Shown here one piece after another: positions 15,398-21,508 of a DNA stretch of 27,961 nt. Both the position numbers and the translations under genes were made by a program. The stretch is taken from positions 1 through 27,961 of the forward strand of contig CAYJWS010000009.1 in assembly GCA_964373925.1 (NCBI GenBank), written 5' to 3'. This stretch comes from CAYJWS01 sp964373925 (GTDB lineage: Bacteria > Patescibacteriota > Patescibacteriia > Buchananbacterales > GWA2-38-13). A model generated the notes under the pieces. That model had not been told where the DNA came from. It was given only the letters and a program-made list of their open reading frames with translations, and ran no database searches. Position 1 is the first letter of the stretch. Each line of letters starts with the position of its first letter.

Positions 15398-15784
15398 ATG
15401 CCCATGAGCCCTAATTCCATGAAAATACTCTCGGGTTTGCCGTATATCTCTTGCAATATATTCGCTTAATTTTTCAATAGTGGAAAATTTTTTCGTATTG
15501 CGCAATTTTTTTAAAAATTCTATTTCAATAACTTCTCCGTAAATATCTCCGTCAAAATCCAAAATATGCGCTTCAAGGCGAGGCGTAATTTCATTCAATG
15601 TTTTTGCCGGCCCAATGTGCGAGACGGCAGGCATTCGGGCGTTGCGCAACGTTACCAAGGAAACATATACTCCCCAATATTTTTTAATAAGAATTGTTTC
15701 TGAAAAAATATTAGCAGTTGGAAAACCAAGTTTTTTCCCCATACCCATTCCTTGTACAACTTTTCCTTGTATGCGGCTCAACAT
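15374..15784 (-). CDS. ribF: Stand-alone riboflavin kinase domain
   Basis: The product, 136 residues, corresponds to the C-terminal riboflavin kinase half of bifunctional RibF; the N-terminal FMN adenylyltransferase domain is absent. The enzyme phosphorylates riboflavin to FMN with ATP. Motifs: an RIQGKVVQG start, GKKLGFPTANI (17-27) holding the GxPTAN substrate/Mg site, WGVYVSLV, HIGPAKTL, the catalytic-glutamate stretch LEAHILDFDGDIYGE and IEFLKKLRNTKKF. It lies 12 bases after the TSP3 gene and is plainly co-transcribed. The last seven residues (SVISAPR) are encoded by the palindromic repeat at 15355-15397, so the native stop was probably replaced. Use of the ribF symbol covers only the kinase activity; FAD synthesis would need another enzyme or uptake. 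Confidence 0.93.
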   Translation of the reverse strand: MLSRIQGKVVQGMGMGKKLGFPTANIFSETILIKKYWGVYVSLVTLRNARMPAVSHIGPAKTLNEITPRLEAHILDFDGDIYGEVIEIEFLKKLRNTKKFSTIEKLSEYIARDIRQTREYFHGIRAHGHSVISAPR

Positions 15785-15796
15785 GAAAAAAATAAT

Positions 15797-17008
15797 TTAA
15801 TGAATCTTTCCGCGAAGCGATCCTATGGGAAGCGCATTAATCTTGCTGTTAGAAATCCCCAAGCTTAAAAACCTCATAATCTGATACGCGGCATTTCCAT
15901 CTTTCATGTAATAACGCTTGCCGTCTTTTGGATGTACATACCATGCTTCTCCTCGAGACTCAACTTGGAGGAGAATCTTTCCTTTCATGCGCTTAACAAG
16001 CTTTGCGTCATAATGCAGTGCGCCATCTCCCAGCGGATTTGTATTTTTCATTAATACCTCTTCGCCATCAAAAAATCCGTCTGAATCGGAGTCGGCGTTA
16101 TTCGGATCGGTCTTTAGCCCTTCTTCCATCTTGTCAGATAATCCATCATTATCGGAATCAATATCCTGAAACCTCGGCTCCAAACCAACTGGTATCTTCG
16201 CGAGATTCGCGTCAGTAATGCCAAGGCTTAAAAAACGCATTATTGAATAAGCAACAGCGCCGTTGCGCAAATAATAGCGCAGAAAATCATTGGGATAGAC
16301 ATACCACGCCTCTCCGCGCCTTTCCACTTGCAAAAGTATTATACCTTGTAATTTTTTTGCCAAATTCCAATCTACTGGGTTAACCTCAAAGACAACAAGC
16401 GGATCAAAACCTAAACACACTTCTTCGCCATCAAAATAACTGTCAAAATCCGTATCGGGATTAAGCGGATCTGTTCCTTGAGGGCCTTCCTGAACATCAG
16501 TGAGACCATCGTCATCGCTATCATCATTAAACCAAACCTTGCCCAACTGTTCACATTGACCCTCTTGAGGGGCGTCATTGCCTAAAACAGAAACAATAGG
16601 ACGAATTTCTGATCGTGAGCCACTACCAAAAAAAGTTTCGGATTCTTCTCCTGATTGCGAATCTCCAGATGCTGCCGTGCCATTGGGGCTTGTTCCACTG
16701 CCTATTGATTCCTGCGATCCAGAAATTCCCGAAGGCGCCTGTCCGCTACCCGCCGAAGGAGATCCTGCATTGCTTGGCGGGGTTTGGGAATTTCCAGAAG
16801 TACCTGTCCCATCGGTCCCAATACCGGGAGAAGTCGAATCTCCTCCGGTTTGCGTATCGCCGGAAGCTGGAGTGCCCCCAGAGCCTGAGCCCTGACAGCC
16901 AGTAGAATCCGGAGGGCAACTTGGCAGAAGAGCTAAACTCTTTTGAGGATTCATTAATACTATACTTGCCACGATTACAAAAAATATAATTTTTTTTATA
17001 TGCCTCAT
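15797..17008 (-). CDS. Secreted TSP3-repeat protein with two GEAWYV modules
   Basis: This 403-residue exported protein has a signal peptide (MRHIKKIIFF..., cleavage near SLALLPS) and a Ser/Gly/Thr/Pro-rich linker (about 38-125) of the kind used as a flexible wall-spanning spacer. Two homologous units follow. Each pairs TSP3 calcium loops (DSDDDGLTDVQE and DTDFDSYFDGEE; DSDNDGLSDKME and DSDSDGFFDGEE) with a module reading L-Q-V-E-x-R-G-E-A-W-Y-V-x-P then RYY...G.A.Y.IMRFLSLGI (about 217-273 and 337-394). The modules are about two-thirds identical by eye. I have seen such modules mainly in CPR proteins but know no function; surface display or ligand binding is a guess. Its start overlaps the leuS stop by 4 bases (ATGA), indicating translational coupling. 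Confidence 0.9.
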   Translation of the reverse strand: MRHIKKIIFFVIVASIVLMNPQKSLALLPSCPPDSTGCQGSGSGGTPASGDTQTGGDSTSPGIGTDGTGTSGNSQTPPSNAGSPSAGSGQAPSGISGSQESIGSGTSPNGTAASGDSQSGEESETFFGSGSRSEIRPIVSVLGNDAPQEGQCEQLGKVWFNDDSDDDGLTDVQEGPQGTDPLNPDTDFDSYFDGEEVCLGFDPLVVFEVNPVDWNLAKKLQGIILLQVERRGEAWYVYPNDFLRYYLRNGAVAYSIMRFLSLGITDANLAKIPVGLEPRFQDIDSDNDGLSDKMEEGLKTDPNNADSDSDGFFDGEEVLMKNTNPLGDGALHYDAKLVKRMKGKILLQVESRGEAWYVHPKDGKRYYMKDGNAAYQIMRFLSLGISNSKINALPIGSLRGKIH

Positions 17009-20000
17009 AATTTTACAACAATATTAAGTAATTTTTTTGGTACATAAATTTTTTTAACAATCCTTTCTTTTGCCGCGTGCCTCTGCACTTTTGGCGAAGC
17101 AAGGGCGAGCGCCATAATTTCCTCTTCGGAAAAATCGCCTTCAATGCTTATTATATCACGAACTTTTCCATTCACTTGAATAACGATATTGAATTCCGAA
17201 GATTCAAGATATTTTTCTTCATAGCGCGGCCACGCTTCATGCAATATGCTTTTTTTATTTCCAAACATCTGCCACAGCTCTTCGGTTATATGAGGAGCAA
17301 AGGGCGAAAGAAGCTTTAAAAAATCTTCAAATATTTCTTTGCGAAACTCATATGCGCTCATCTTATTAAAAAGAATCATGAGGGCGGAAATTGCAGTATT
17401 AAAATGCATACCCTCAATATCTTCTGTGACTTTTCGAATTGTCTGATGTAAAAGCTGCAATATTTCCCTATCATTGATTTTTAACTTTTGATTTTTAACT
17501 TTTGATTTCATCACAGCATACGCCCATACTCTGTCCAAAAACCGTTTCATTCCTAAAATTCCTTTTGTATCCCACGGCACTGCCTGATTAAACTGGCCGA
17601 TAAACATCTCATACAAACGCATCACATCCGCGCCGAACTCCCCTACTATATCATCGGGGTTTACCACATTGCCGCGCGATTTTGACATCTTCTCTCCGCT
17701 CTCGCCCAAAATAAGTCCGTGTGAAGTTCTTTTCTTATACGGCTCGCTCCCGCACTCCTTGGGCACCGCTCCGATATCCCAAAGGAATTTGTAGACAAAA
17801 CGCGAGTACAACAAATGAAGCGTGGTGTGCTCCATTCCTCCGTTGTACCAGTCAACCGGCATCCAATACTTTAGAATTTCTTTATATTTGGAAATTGGAA
17901 ATTGGAAATTGGAAATTCCTCGCATGGCATATGCAAGGTAATACCAATTTGATCCCGCCCAGTTCGGCATAACATCGGTTTCCCTGCGCGCCGCACCGTT
18001 GCACACCGGGCATTTGGTCTTCACCCATGAGCCAATTTTTGAAAGGGGCGACTCGCCCGAATCGGTCGGTTCATATTTTTTTACATTTGGCAAGGTCAGC
18101 GGAAGGTCTTTTTGTGGCAGAGCGACCCAGCCGGTATGCTTGCTTTTGAGTATGGCGTCGCGAAGAGCAGGCTCTTGAATTTTCGTAAAATGTCCAAACC
18201 CGCTCCAAAGCTCAAAATTCCAGTGCATTGGCAAATTTTCATGAGTCTTTTTCCGAATATAGGGATCATCATCTGATAAAATCACGTTTACCGAAAGCGC
18301 ATACTTGCTTATTTCATTAAAATCCACGGGAACTTCCCAAAACTTTTTAAGAGCATCAACATCCGACCCCTTCCACTCTTCACGAAGCTTCTGCCAGTCT
18401 CTGTCCTCAACCTCTCCAATAGCTGATCCGACAAGATACAGCGTGCCTATATTTTTCTTTGCTTTTTCAAGAAGATGAAGCGCGGCTTTGCTACCAAGGC
18501 TATGCCCGACAATAATATCATTTTCTCCCATTTTTTTTATATACGGCATAAGCTCTCTTATCCAAGACTCAAGCGTGGGGTGCGCGGAGGTGGACATGGT
18601 GGGAACGAATACTTCAAAACCCGCTTTTTCAAGCTCTTGTTTCATCCACGGCTTCCAGTTGCCTTGGGCGTTGCTTTCAAATCCATGGATAATGAGAACT
18701 TTTTGCTTTTTATTCTTGCACTGTTCGCAATACACAAGCGGAATGGGCTCGCCCCAATAGCGCTGGCGGGAAAACACCCAGTCGCGGAGTTTGTAATGTA
18801 TTATTTTTTTCCCAATATTTGCTTTTACAAGCCATTCAGTTATTTTTTGTATTCCGTCTTGGATAGAAAGCCCAGAAAATTTTCCAGAATTAACAAGCTT
18901 GCCACTTAGTTCCACATAAACTCCCCCCTCTCCCTTACTCCCTCTCCCCTCCGGGGAGAGGGTTGGGGTGAGGGGCCGAATAACTTCCGTAATCGGCAAA
19001 TTATATTTTTTCGCAAACTCAAAATCACGTTCATCGTGCGCTGGAACCCCCATAATCGCGCCAGTACCATACGACAATAAGACATAATCCGCGACAAAAA
19101 CAGGAATCTCTTTTCCTGTGGCGGGATTAATGGCTTTTATGCCTTTTAATTCAACTCCTGTTTTTTCTTTGGCAAGCTCGGTCCTCTCCATATCAGACTT
19201 TCTCTTTGCCTTTTCTACATACTCCTTTACTTCTTGGAAATTGGAAATTGGAAATTGGAAATTGCCGATAATGGGGTGTTCCGGCGCCACCACCACAAAC
19301 GTCGCGCCAAAAATCGTATCCGGCCTGGTCGTAAACACCTCAACTGGCGGAAAATCCGAATTTCGAATTTCGAATTTCGAATTTGTTTCGGATTTAGTGC
19401 TTCGGATTTCGAATTTTATCGTTGCTCCTTGCGATCTTCCAATCCAATTTTTTTGCTGGATTTTTATCTTTTCCAAATAATCAACATTTTCCAAGTCATC
19501 AATGAGCCTGTCGGCGTATTTGGTAATTTTCAAAAGCCACTGCTCCTTTTCCCTGCGCTCAACTGCTGTGCCGCATCGCTCGCATTTGCCATTGACCACC
19601 TCTTCATTGGCAAGGCCAATTTTATCTTTGGGGCACCAATTTATTGGAATTTTCGCCTTATACGCCAAACCACGTTTAAAAAACTGAAGAAATATCCACT
19701 GCGTCCACCTGTAATATGTCGGATCAGTAGTTGAAAAAGCGCGCGACCAGTCAAAAGATAACCCCAAAGATTTCAGCTGCCGAGTAAATGTTTTGATATT
19801 TTTTTGAATAGTAATTTTAGGGTCGGTTCCTGTTTTTATGGCATAATTTTCAGCAGGCAGTCCGAAAGAATCAAAGCCAAATGGATAGAGCACATTAAAG
19901 CCCTCCATCCTCTTTTTGTGCGCCATAATATCAAGCGCGACATACGAGCGCGGATGCCCCACGTGAAGTCCCTCTCCGGAAGGATATGGAAATTCAACCA

Positions 20001-20109
20001 AAAAATAAAATTTCTTTTTTTTGGAAAAATCCTCTGCTAAAAAAGCTTTTTCCTTTTCCCACGCTTTCTGCCATTTTTTCTCTACTTTTTTGTGGTTATA
20101 TCGAGACAT
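17005..20109 (-). CDS. leuS: Leucyl-tRNA synthetase with inserted alpha/beta-hydrolase domain
   Basis: LeuRS charges tRNA-Leu with leucine. The 1034-residue product has every expected part: YPSGEGLHVGH with the HIGH-type motif (49-52), the CP1 editing domain with TTRPDTIFG (260-268) and GVPAHDERD (354-362), RYWGEPIPLVYCEQC (450-464), CPVC (700-703), ETDVMPNWAGSNWYY, KMSKS (807-811) and the anticodon-binding and C-terminal domains. It is about 200 residues longer than usual. Most of the excess is an RBBP9/YdeN-like hydrolase inserted at about 469-655, directly after the first zinc-knuckle cysteines. Smaller in-frame insertions are a palindromic repeat (379-397) and short tandem-repeat tracts at 231-252, 283-293, 732-741 and 868-879. 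All lie in surface loops of the family fold, so synthetase activity is probably kept. It heads the operon leuS-TSP3-ribF-femAB. Confidence 0.96.
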   Translation of the reverse strand: MSRYNHKKVEKKWQKAWEKEKAFLAEDFSKKKKFYFLVEFPYPSGEGLHVGHPRSYVALDIMAHKKRMEGFNVLYPFGFDSFGLPAENYAIKTGTDPKITIQKNIKTFTRQLKSLGLSFDWSRAFSTTDPTYYRWTQWIFLQFFKRGLAYKAKIPINWCPKDKIGLANEEVVNGKCERCGTAVERREKEQWLLKITKYADRLIDDLENVDYLEKIKIQQKNWIGRSQGATIKFEIRSTKSETNSKFEIRNSDFPPVEVFTTRPDTIFGATFVVVAPEHPIIGNFQFPISNFQEVKEYVEKAKRKSDMERTELAKEKTGVELKGIKAINPATGKEIPVFVADYVLLSYGTGAIMGVPAHDERDFEFAKKYNLPITEVIRPLTPTLSPEGRGSKGEGGVYVELSGKLVNSGKFSGLSIQDGIQKITEWLVKANIGKKIIHYKLRDWVFSRQRYWGEPIPLVYCEQCKNKKQKVLIIHGFESNAQGNWKPWMKQELEKAGFEVFVPTMSTSAHPTLESWIRELMPYIKKMGENDIIVGHSLGSKAALHLLEKAKKNIGTLYLVGSAIGEVEDRDWQKLREEWKGSDVDALKKFWEVPVDFNEISKYALSVNVILSDDDPYIRKKTHENLPMHWNFELWSGFGHFTKIQEPALRDAILKSKHTGWVALPQKDLPLTLPNVKKYEPTDSGESPLSKIGSWVKTKCPVCNGAARRETDVMPNWAGSNWYYLAYAMRGISNFQFPISKYKEILKYWMPVDWYNGGMEHTTLHLLYSRFVYKFLWDIGAVPKECGSEPYKKRTSHGLILGESGEKMSKSRGNVVNPDDIVGEFGADVMRLYEMFIGQFNQAVPWDTKGILGMKRFLDRVWAYAVMKSKVKNQKLKINDREILQLLHQTIRKVTEDIEGMHFNTAISALMILFNKMSAYEFRKEIFEDFLKLLSPFAPHITEELWQMFGNKKSILHEAWPRYEEKYLESSEFNIVIQVNGKVRDIISIEGDFSEEEIMALALASPKVQRHAAKERIVKKIYVPKKLLNIVVKL
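17476..17508. repeat. 14-bp tandem repeat inside leuS
   Basis: Two copies plus 5 bases of GATTTTTAACTTTT. In leuS it encodes KSKVKNQKLKI in a loop between helices of the anticodon-binding region. The period is twice seven, matching the heptamer tracts elsewhere in the gene. Confidence 0.85.
17888..17917. repeat. Heptamer tandem repeat (TTGGAAA)x4 inside leuS
   Basis: Four perfect copies plus TT. On the coding strand it reads as GISNFQFPIS, inserted between the YYLAYAM and KYWMPVDWYNGG stretches. Confidence 0.9.
18154..18702 (-). other. RBBP9/YdeN-type serine hydrolase domain inserted in LeuRS
   Basis: Residues 470-652 of the LeuRS product form a complete small alpha/beta-hydrolase. It has a first strand KVLIIHGFESNAQGNWKPWM with the oxyanion HG motif, VPTMSTSAHPTLESW, a nucleophile elbow IIVGHSLGS (serine 537), an acid loop ILSDDDPYI (aspartate among 613-615) and the C-terminal histidine in SGFGHF (640). 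This order and spacing fit the RBBP9/YdeN (DUF452-like) hydrolases, normally separate proteins of about 180-190 residues. The domain is bounded by CEQCKNKKQ before and KHTGWVALPQKDLPLTLP after, which rejoins the LeuRS zinc-domain sequence. No stop, ribosome site or frameshift separates it from the synthetase. The substrate is unknown. Confidence 0.9.
18921..18975. repeat. Palindromic repeat element inserted in frame in leuS
   Basis: The core hairpin is CCCTCTCCCC (18940-18949) / GGGGAGAGGG (18953-18962) with a 3-base loop, flanked by imperfect outer arms (CCCCCTCTCCC and GGTTGGGGTGAGGGG). On the leuS strand it encodes PLTPTLSPEGRGSKGEGG, the peptide signature of a palindromic element family met in many bacterial proteins. 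It lies in a loop of the CP1 editing domain. Confidence 0.85.
19234..19264. repeat. Heptamer tandem repeat (TTGGAAA)x4 inside leuS
   Basis: Four perfect copies plus TTG. It is the same unit and copy number as at 17888-17917, 1.3 kb away in the same gene. It encodes NFQFPISNFQ, inserted after APEHPIIG of the editing domain. Confidence 0.9.
19357..19418. repeat. Heptamer tandem repeat (CGAATTT)x4 with degenerate tail inside leuS
   Basis: Four perfect copies at 19357-19384, then a decayed stretch to 19418 (TTCGGATTTCGAATTTT). It encodes KFEIRSTKSETNSKFEIRN at the entry to the CP1 editing domain, just before FTTRPDTIFG. Confidence 0.85.
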
Positions 20110-20131
20110 TTGAAAAAAATTATATATGCTT

Positions 20132-20160
20132 ATTATAATGAATTTTTATGAAAAAAACAA
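20132..20160 (-). promoter_or_regulatory. Predicted sigma70-type promoter of the leuS operon
   Basis: Minus strand: -35 TTGTTT (20155-20160), 17-base spacer, -10 TATAAT (20132-20137). The expected start is near 20125, about 16 bases before the leuS ATG. A second TATAAT at 20119-20124 would give an almost leaderless message. The leader is far too short for a T-box. Confidence 0.7.
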
Positions 20161-20167
20161 TCTTCGT

Positions 20168-20195
20168 AAAAAAAGACCGACATACAATCGGTCTT
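20168..20195 (-). terminator. Intrinsic terminator of the Cys-rich gene pair
   Basis: On the minus strand an 8-bp stem AAGACCGA / TCGGTCTT with a 7-base loop runs straight into a T7 tract (A run at 20168-20174 on the plus strand). It lies 26 bases after the stop at 20221 and insulates the pair from the leuS promoter. Confidence 0.88.
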
Positions 20196-20220
20196 ATTCT
20201 TTTCTGTGCGTAAAAAACAA

Positions 20221-20730
20221 TTATGGTATTGGCCCTTTCCATCCAATTCCTGGGTTCTGAAAGCCGCATATCGCGCTTATCGATACACTACACGCCGTAT
20301 AATAATTTTCCCCCGGCTGCCATCGAAGCGCGCTATCATTAAATCCCGGAATTGCTCTTCTCAACGTGTTAAAAAATCCTTGTTGCTGCTGATCGCTCCA
20401 ATAATTACAGCTTGGGATATGAGTCTCTTTTACAAAAAGCAAACATGGCGCATTACATTTCAACCTTGGATATTTATTAAAAGCATTAACGAGCGCAAGC
20501 GAGCATACTTTATTTTTAGCATTAAGATTAGTAAAATCCGCAGGACACATGTCTACCCATTCAGCGTATCGTCCGGAGCTGTTTAACTGCCATGAGCACC
20601 CGGGCGCTATCTGGGCATTGGCAGTTTTCGGAAGCATAAGGCTTAAAAAAAATAATGTTATGGTCACGGCAAAAAAAATATATATTATGTTCGCTCTATA
20701 ATGTGTTGTAATGTTTTGTTGAATATGCAT
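20221..20730 (-). CDS. Secreted Cys-rich protein B, paralogue of the upstream gene
   Basis: This 169-residue protein has a Sec signal peptide (hydrophobic 14-33, cleavage near TANA, residue 39), so the mature part of about 130 residues is outside the membrane. It has cysteines at 45, 62, 76, 92, 96, 108, 147 and 155. The pattern Y-x-E-W-x3-C-P (55-63), C-x2-P-C-x-L-F (92-99), C-x-Y-W (108-111), a C-x7-C pair (147-155) and GIGW (161-164) is repeated in the protein encoded just upstream, so the two are homologous. I know no family with this signature. The gene follows its paralogue by 27 bases and is closed by a strong terminator. The eight shared cysteines suggest four disulfides and a small stable extracellular domain; the function is unknown. 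Confidence 0.85.
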   Translation of the reverse strand: MHIQQNITTHYRANIIYIFFAVTITLFFLSLMLPKTANAQIAPGCSWQLNSSGRYAEWVDMCPADFTNLNAKNKVCSLALVNAFNKYPRLKCNAPCLLFVKETHIPSCNYWSDQQQQGFFNTLRRAIPGFNDSALRWQPGENYYTACSVSISAICGFQNPGIGWKGPIP

Positions 20731-20757
20731 AAGCTTATAGTTTAGAAGATAATATTT

Positions 20758-21471
20758 TTATAGAACGGTTTCTTCCCATCCTTCGCCGGCATCGGTATCG
20801 CACTTCCAATGAATTGTTTCAGAGCAGTACGCCTTGTAAAGATAGCCGGTAAGATCTCGTACTAATTCCGGAACCCCCCACGGCAAATATCCTAAAATTC
20901 TTAAAGCTACGTCACCACCGTCTTCTCCCCAGTAAGAACAACCTGAACTTGTTATTTCAAATTTAGAATAAAGTTTGCAAGGATTAGAGCAAGCATACTG
21001 CGACTTATCTTTTGGAGCGGCATTTCCTGCCGCAGCCGAGCACGTCAGATCAAGCGAACTTGGGCATTCGCTCATCCAGTCGCTATAATCACCCTTTGTA
21101 TCTGCTAAAGATTTTTTGCATGTTGGAGTGGGAGAAGAAGTGGGCACACCAGTTCCCTCACATTGGAATGTGGACTTATTACATTTTGCACCAGCATAAA
21201 ATGTGCCAACGCACTGGCTTTTAGTTGTATCAGAACACATTATAAGCCATGAGTCTTTTTGGCAGCAACCGGAAGGATCATACGTTGACGGCGACTTGGT
21301 TGTGGCGTACGAAAATCCCCCATATTGCCCGCGTGAGCTTAAATTCAATCCCATGGCAGCAGATCCCGCAACAACCAAAAAAAGAGTTGACACAACCAAC
21401 CCAACGGTTGTTGAAGAAGTTTTTGTCTTAATCGCAATACCCCGTGTCCTGGGATTTTGTGAAGATGGCAT
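20758..21471 (-). CDS. Membrane-anchored or secreted Cys-rich protein A, paralogue of the downstream gene
   Basis: This 237-residue protein has a basic N-terminus and one hydrophobic helix (about 22-42; signal anchor or signal peptide). An N-terminal extension with its own Cys-rich patch (69-104) and a Thr/Ser/Pro linker (108-117) is followed by a domain (118-237) shared with protein B: Y-x-D-W-x3-C-P (129-137), C-x2-P-C-x-L-Y (161-168), C-x-Y-W (178-181), a C-x7-C pair (216-224) and GEGW (229-232). A TATAAT at 21503-21508, inside the end of the preceding gene, could start the transcript about 25 bases before the ATG. It is not recognised as a known family. It probably forms an operon with protein B. 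Confidence 0.85.
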   Translation of the reverse strand: MPSSQNPRTRGIAIKTKTSSTTVGLVVSTLFLVVAGSAAMGLNLSSRGQYGGFSYATTKSPSTYDPSGCCQKDSWLIMCSDTTKSQCVGTFYAGAKCNKSTFQCEGTGVPTSSPTPTCKKSLADTKGDYSDWMSECPSSLDLTCSAAAGNAAPKDKSQYACSNPCKLYSKFEITSSGCSYWGEDGGDVALRILGYLPWGVPELVRDLTGYLYKAYCSETIHWKCDTDAGEGWEETVL

Positions 21472-21502
21472 AATATGTTGTATTAATTTTTATCGTAATA
21501 AT

Positions 21503-21508
21503 ATTATA
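21503..21508 (-). promoter_or_regulatory. Candidate -10 element for the Cys-rich gene pair
   Basis: TATAAT on the minus strand, overlapping the stop codon of the glycosyltransferase gene. The expected start is near 21496. No convincing -35 is seen at 16-18 bases upstream. Confidence 0.4.

Noticed and set aside
18475..18909. 144-codon plus-strand frame opposite the LeuRS hydrolase insertion
   Set aside because: Antisense shadow. The minus strand encodes a recognisable catalytic domain in frame with LeuRS.
17888..19418. CRISPR array or regulatory iteron cluster suggested by the heptamer repeats
   Set aside because: Units are 7 bp, contiguous, without spacers and inside a translated essential gene; no cas genes or replication initiator nearby.
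20110..20220. T-box or other riboswitch ahead of leuS
   Set aside because: The predicted leader is only about 16 bases; the single hairpin there belongs to the terminator of the preceding operon.
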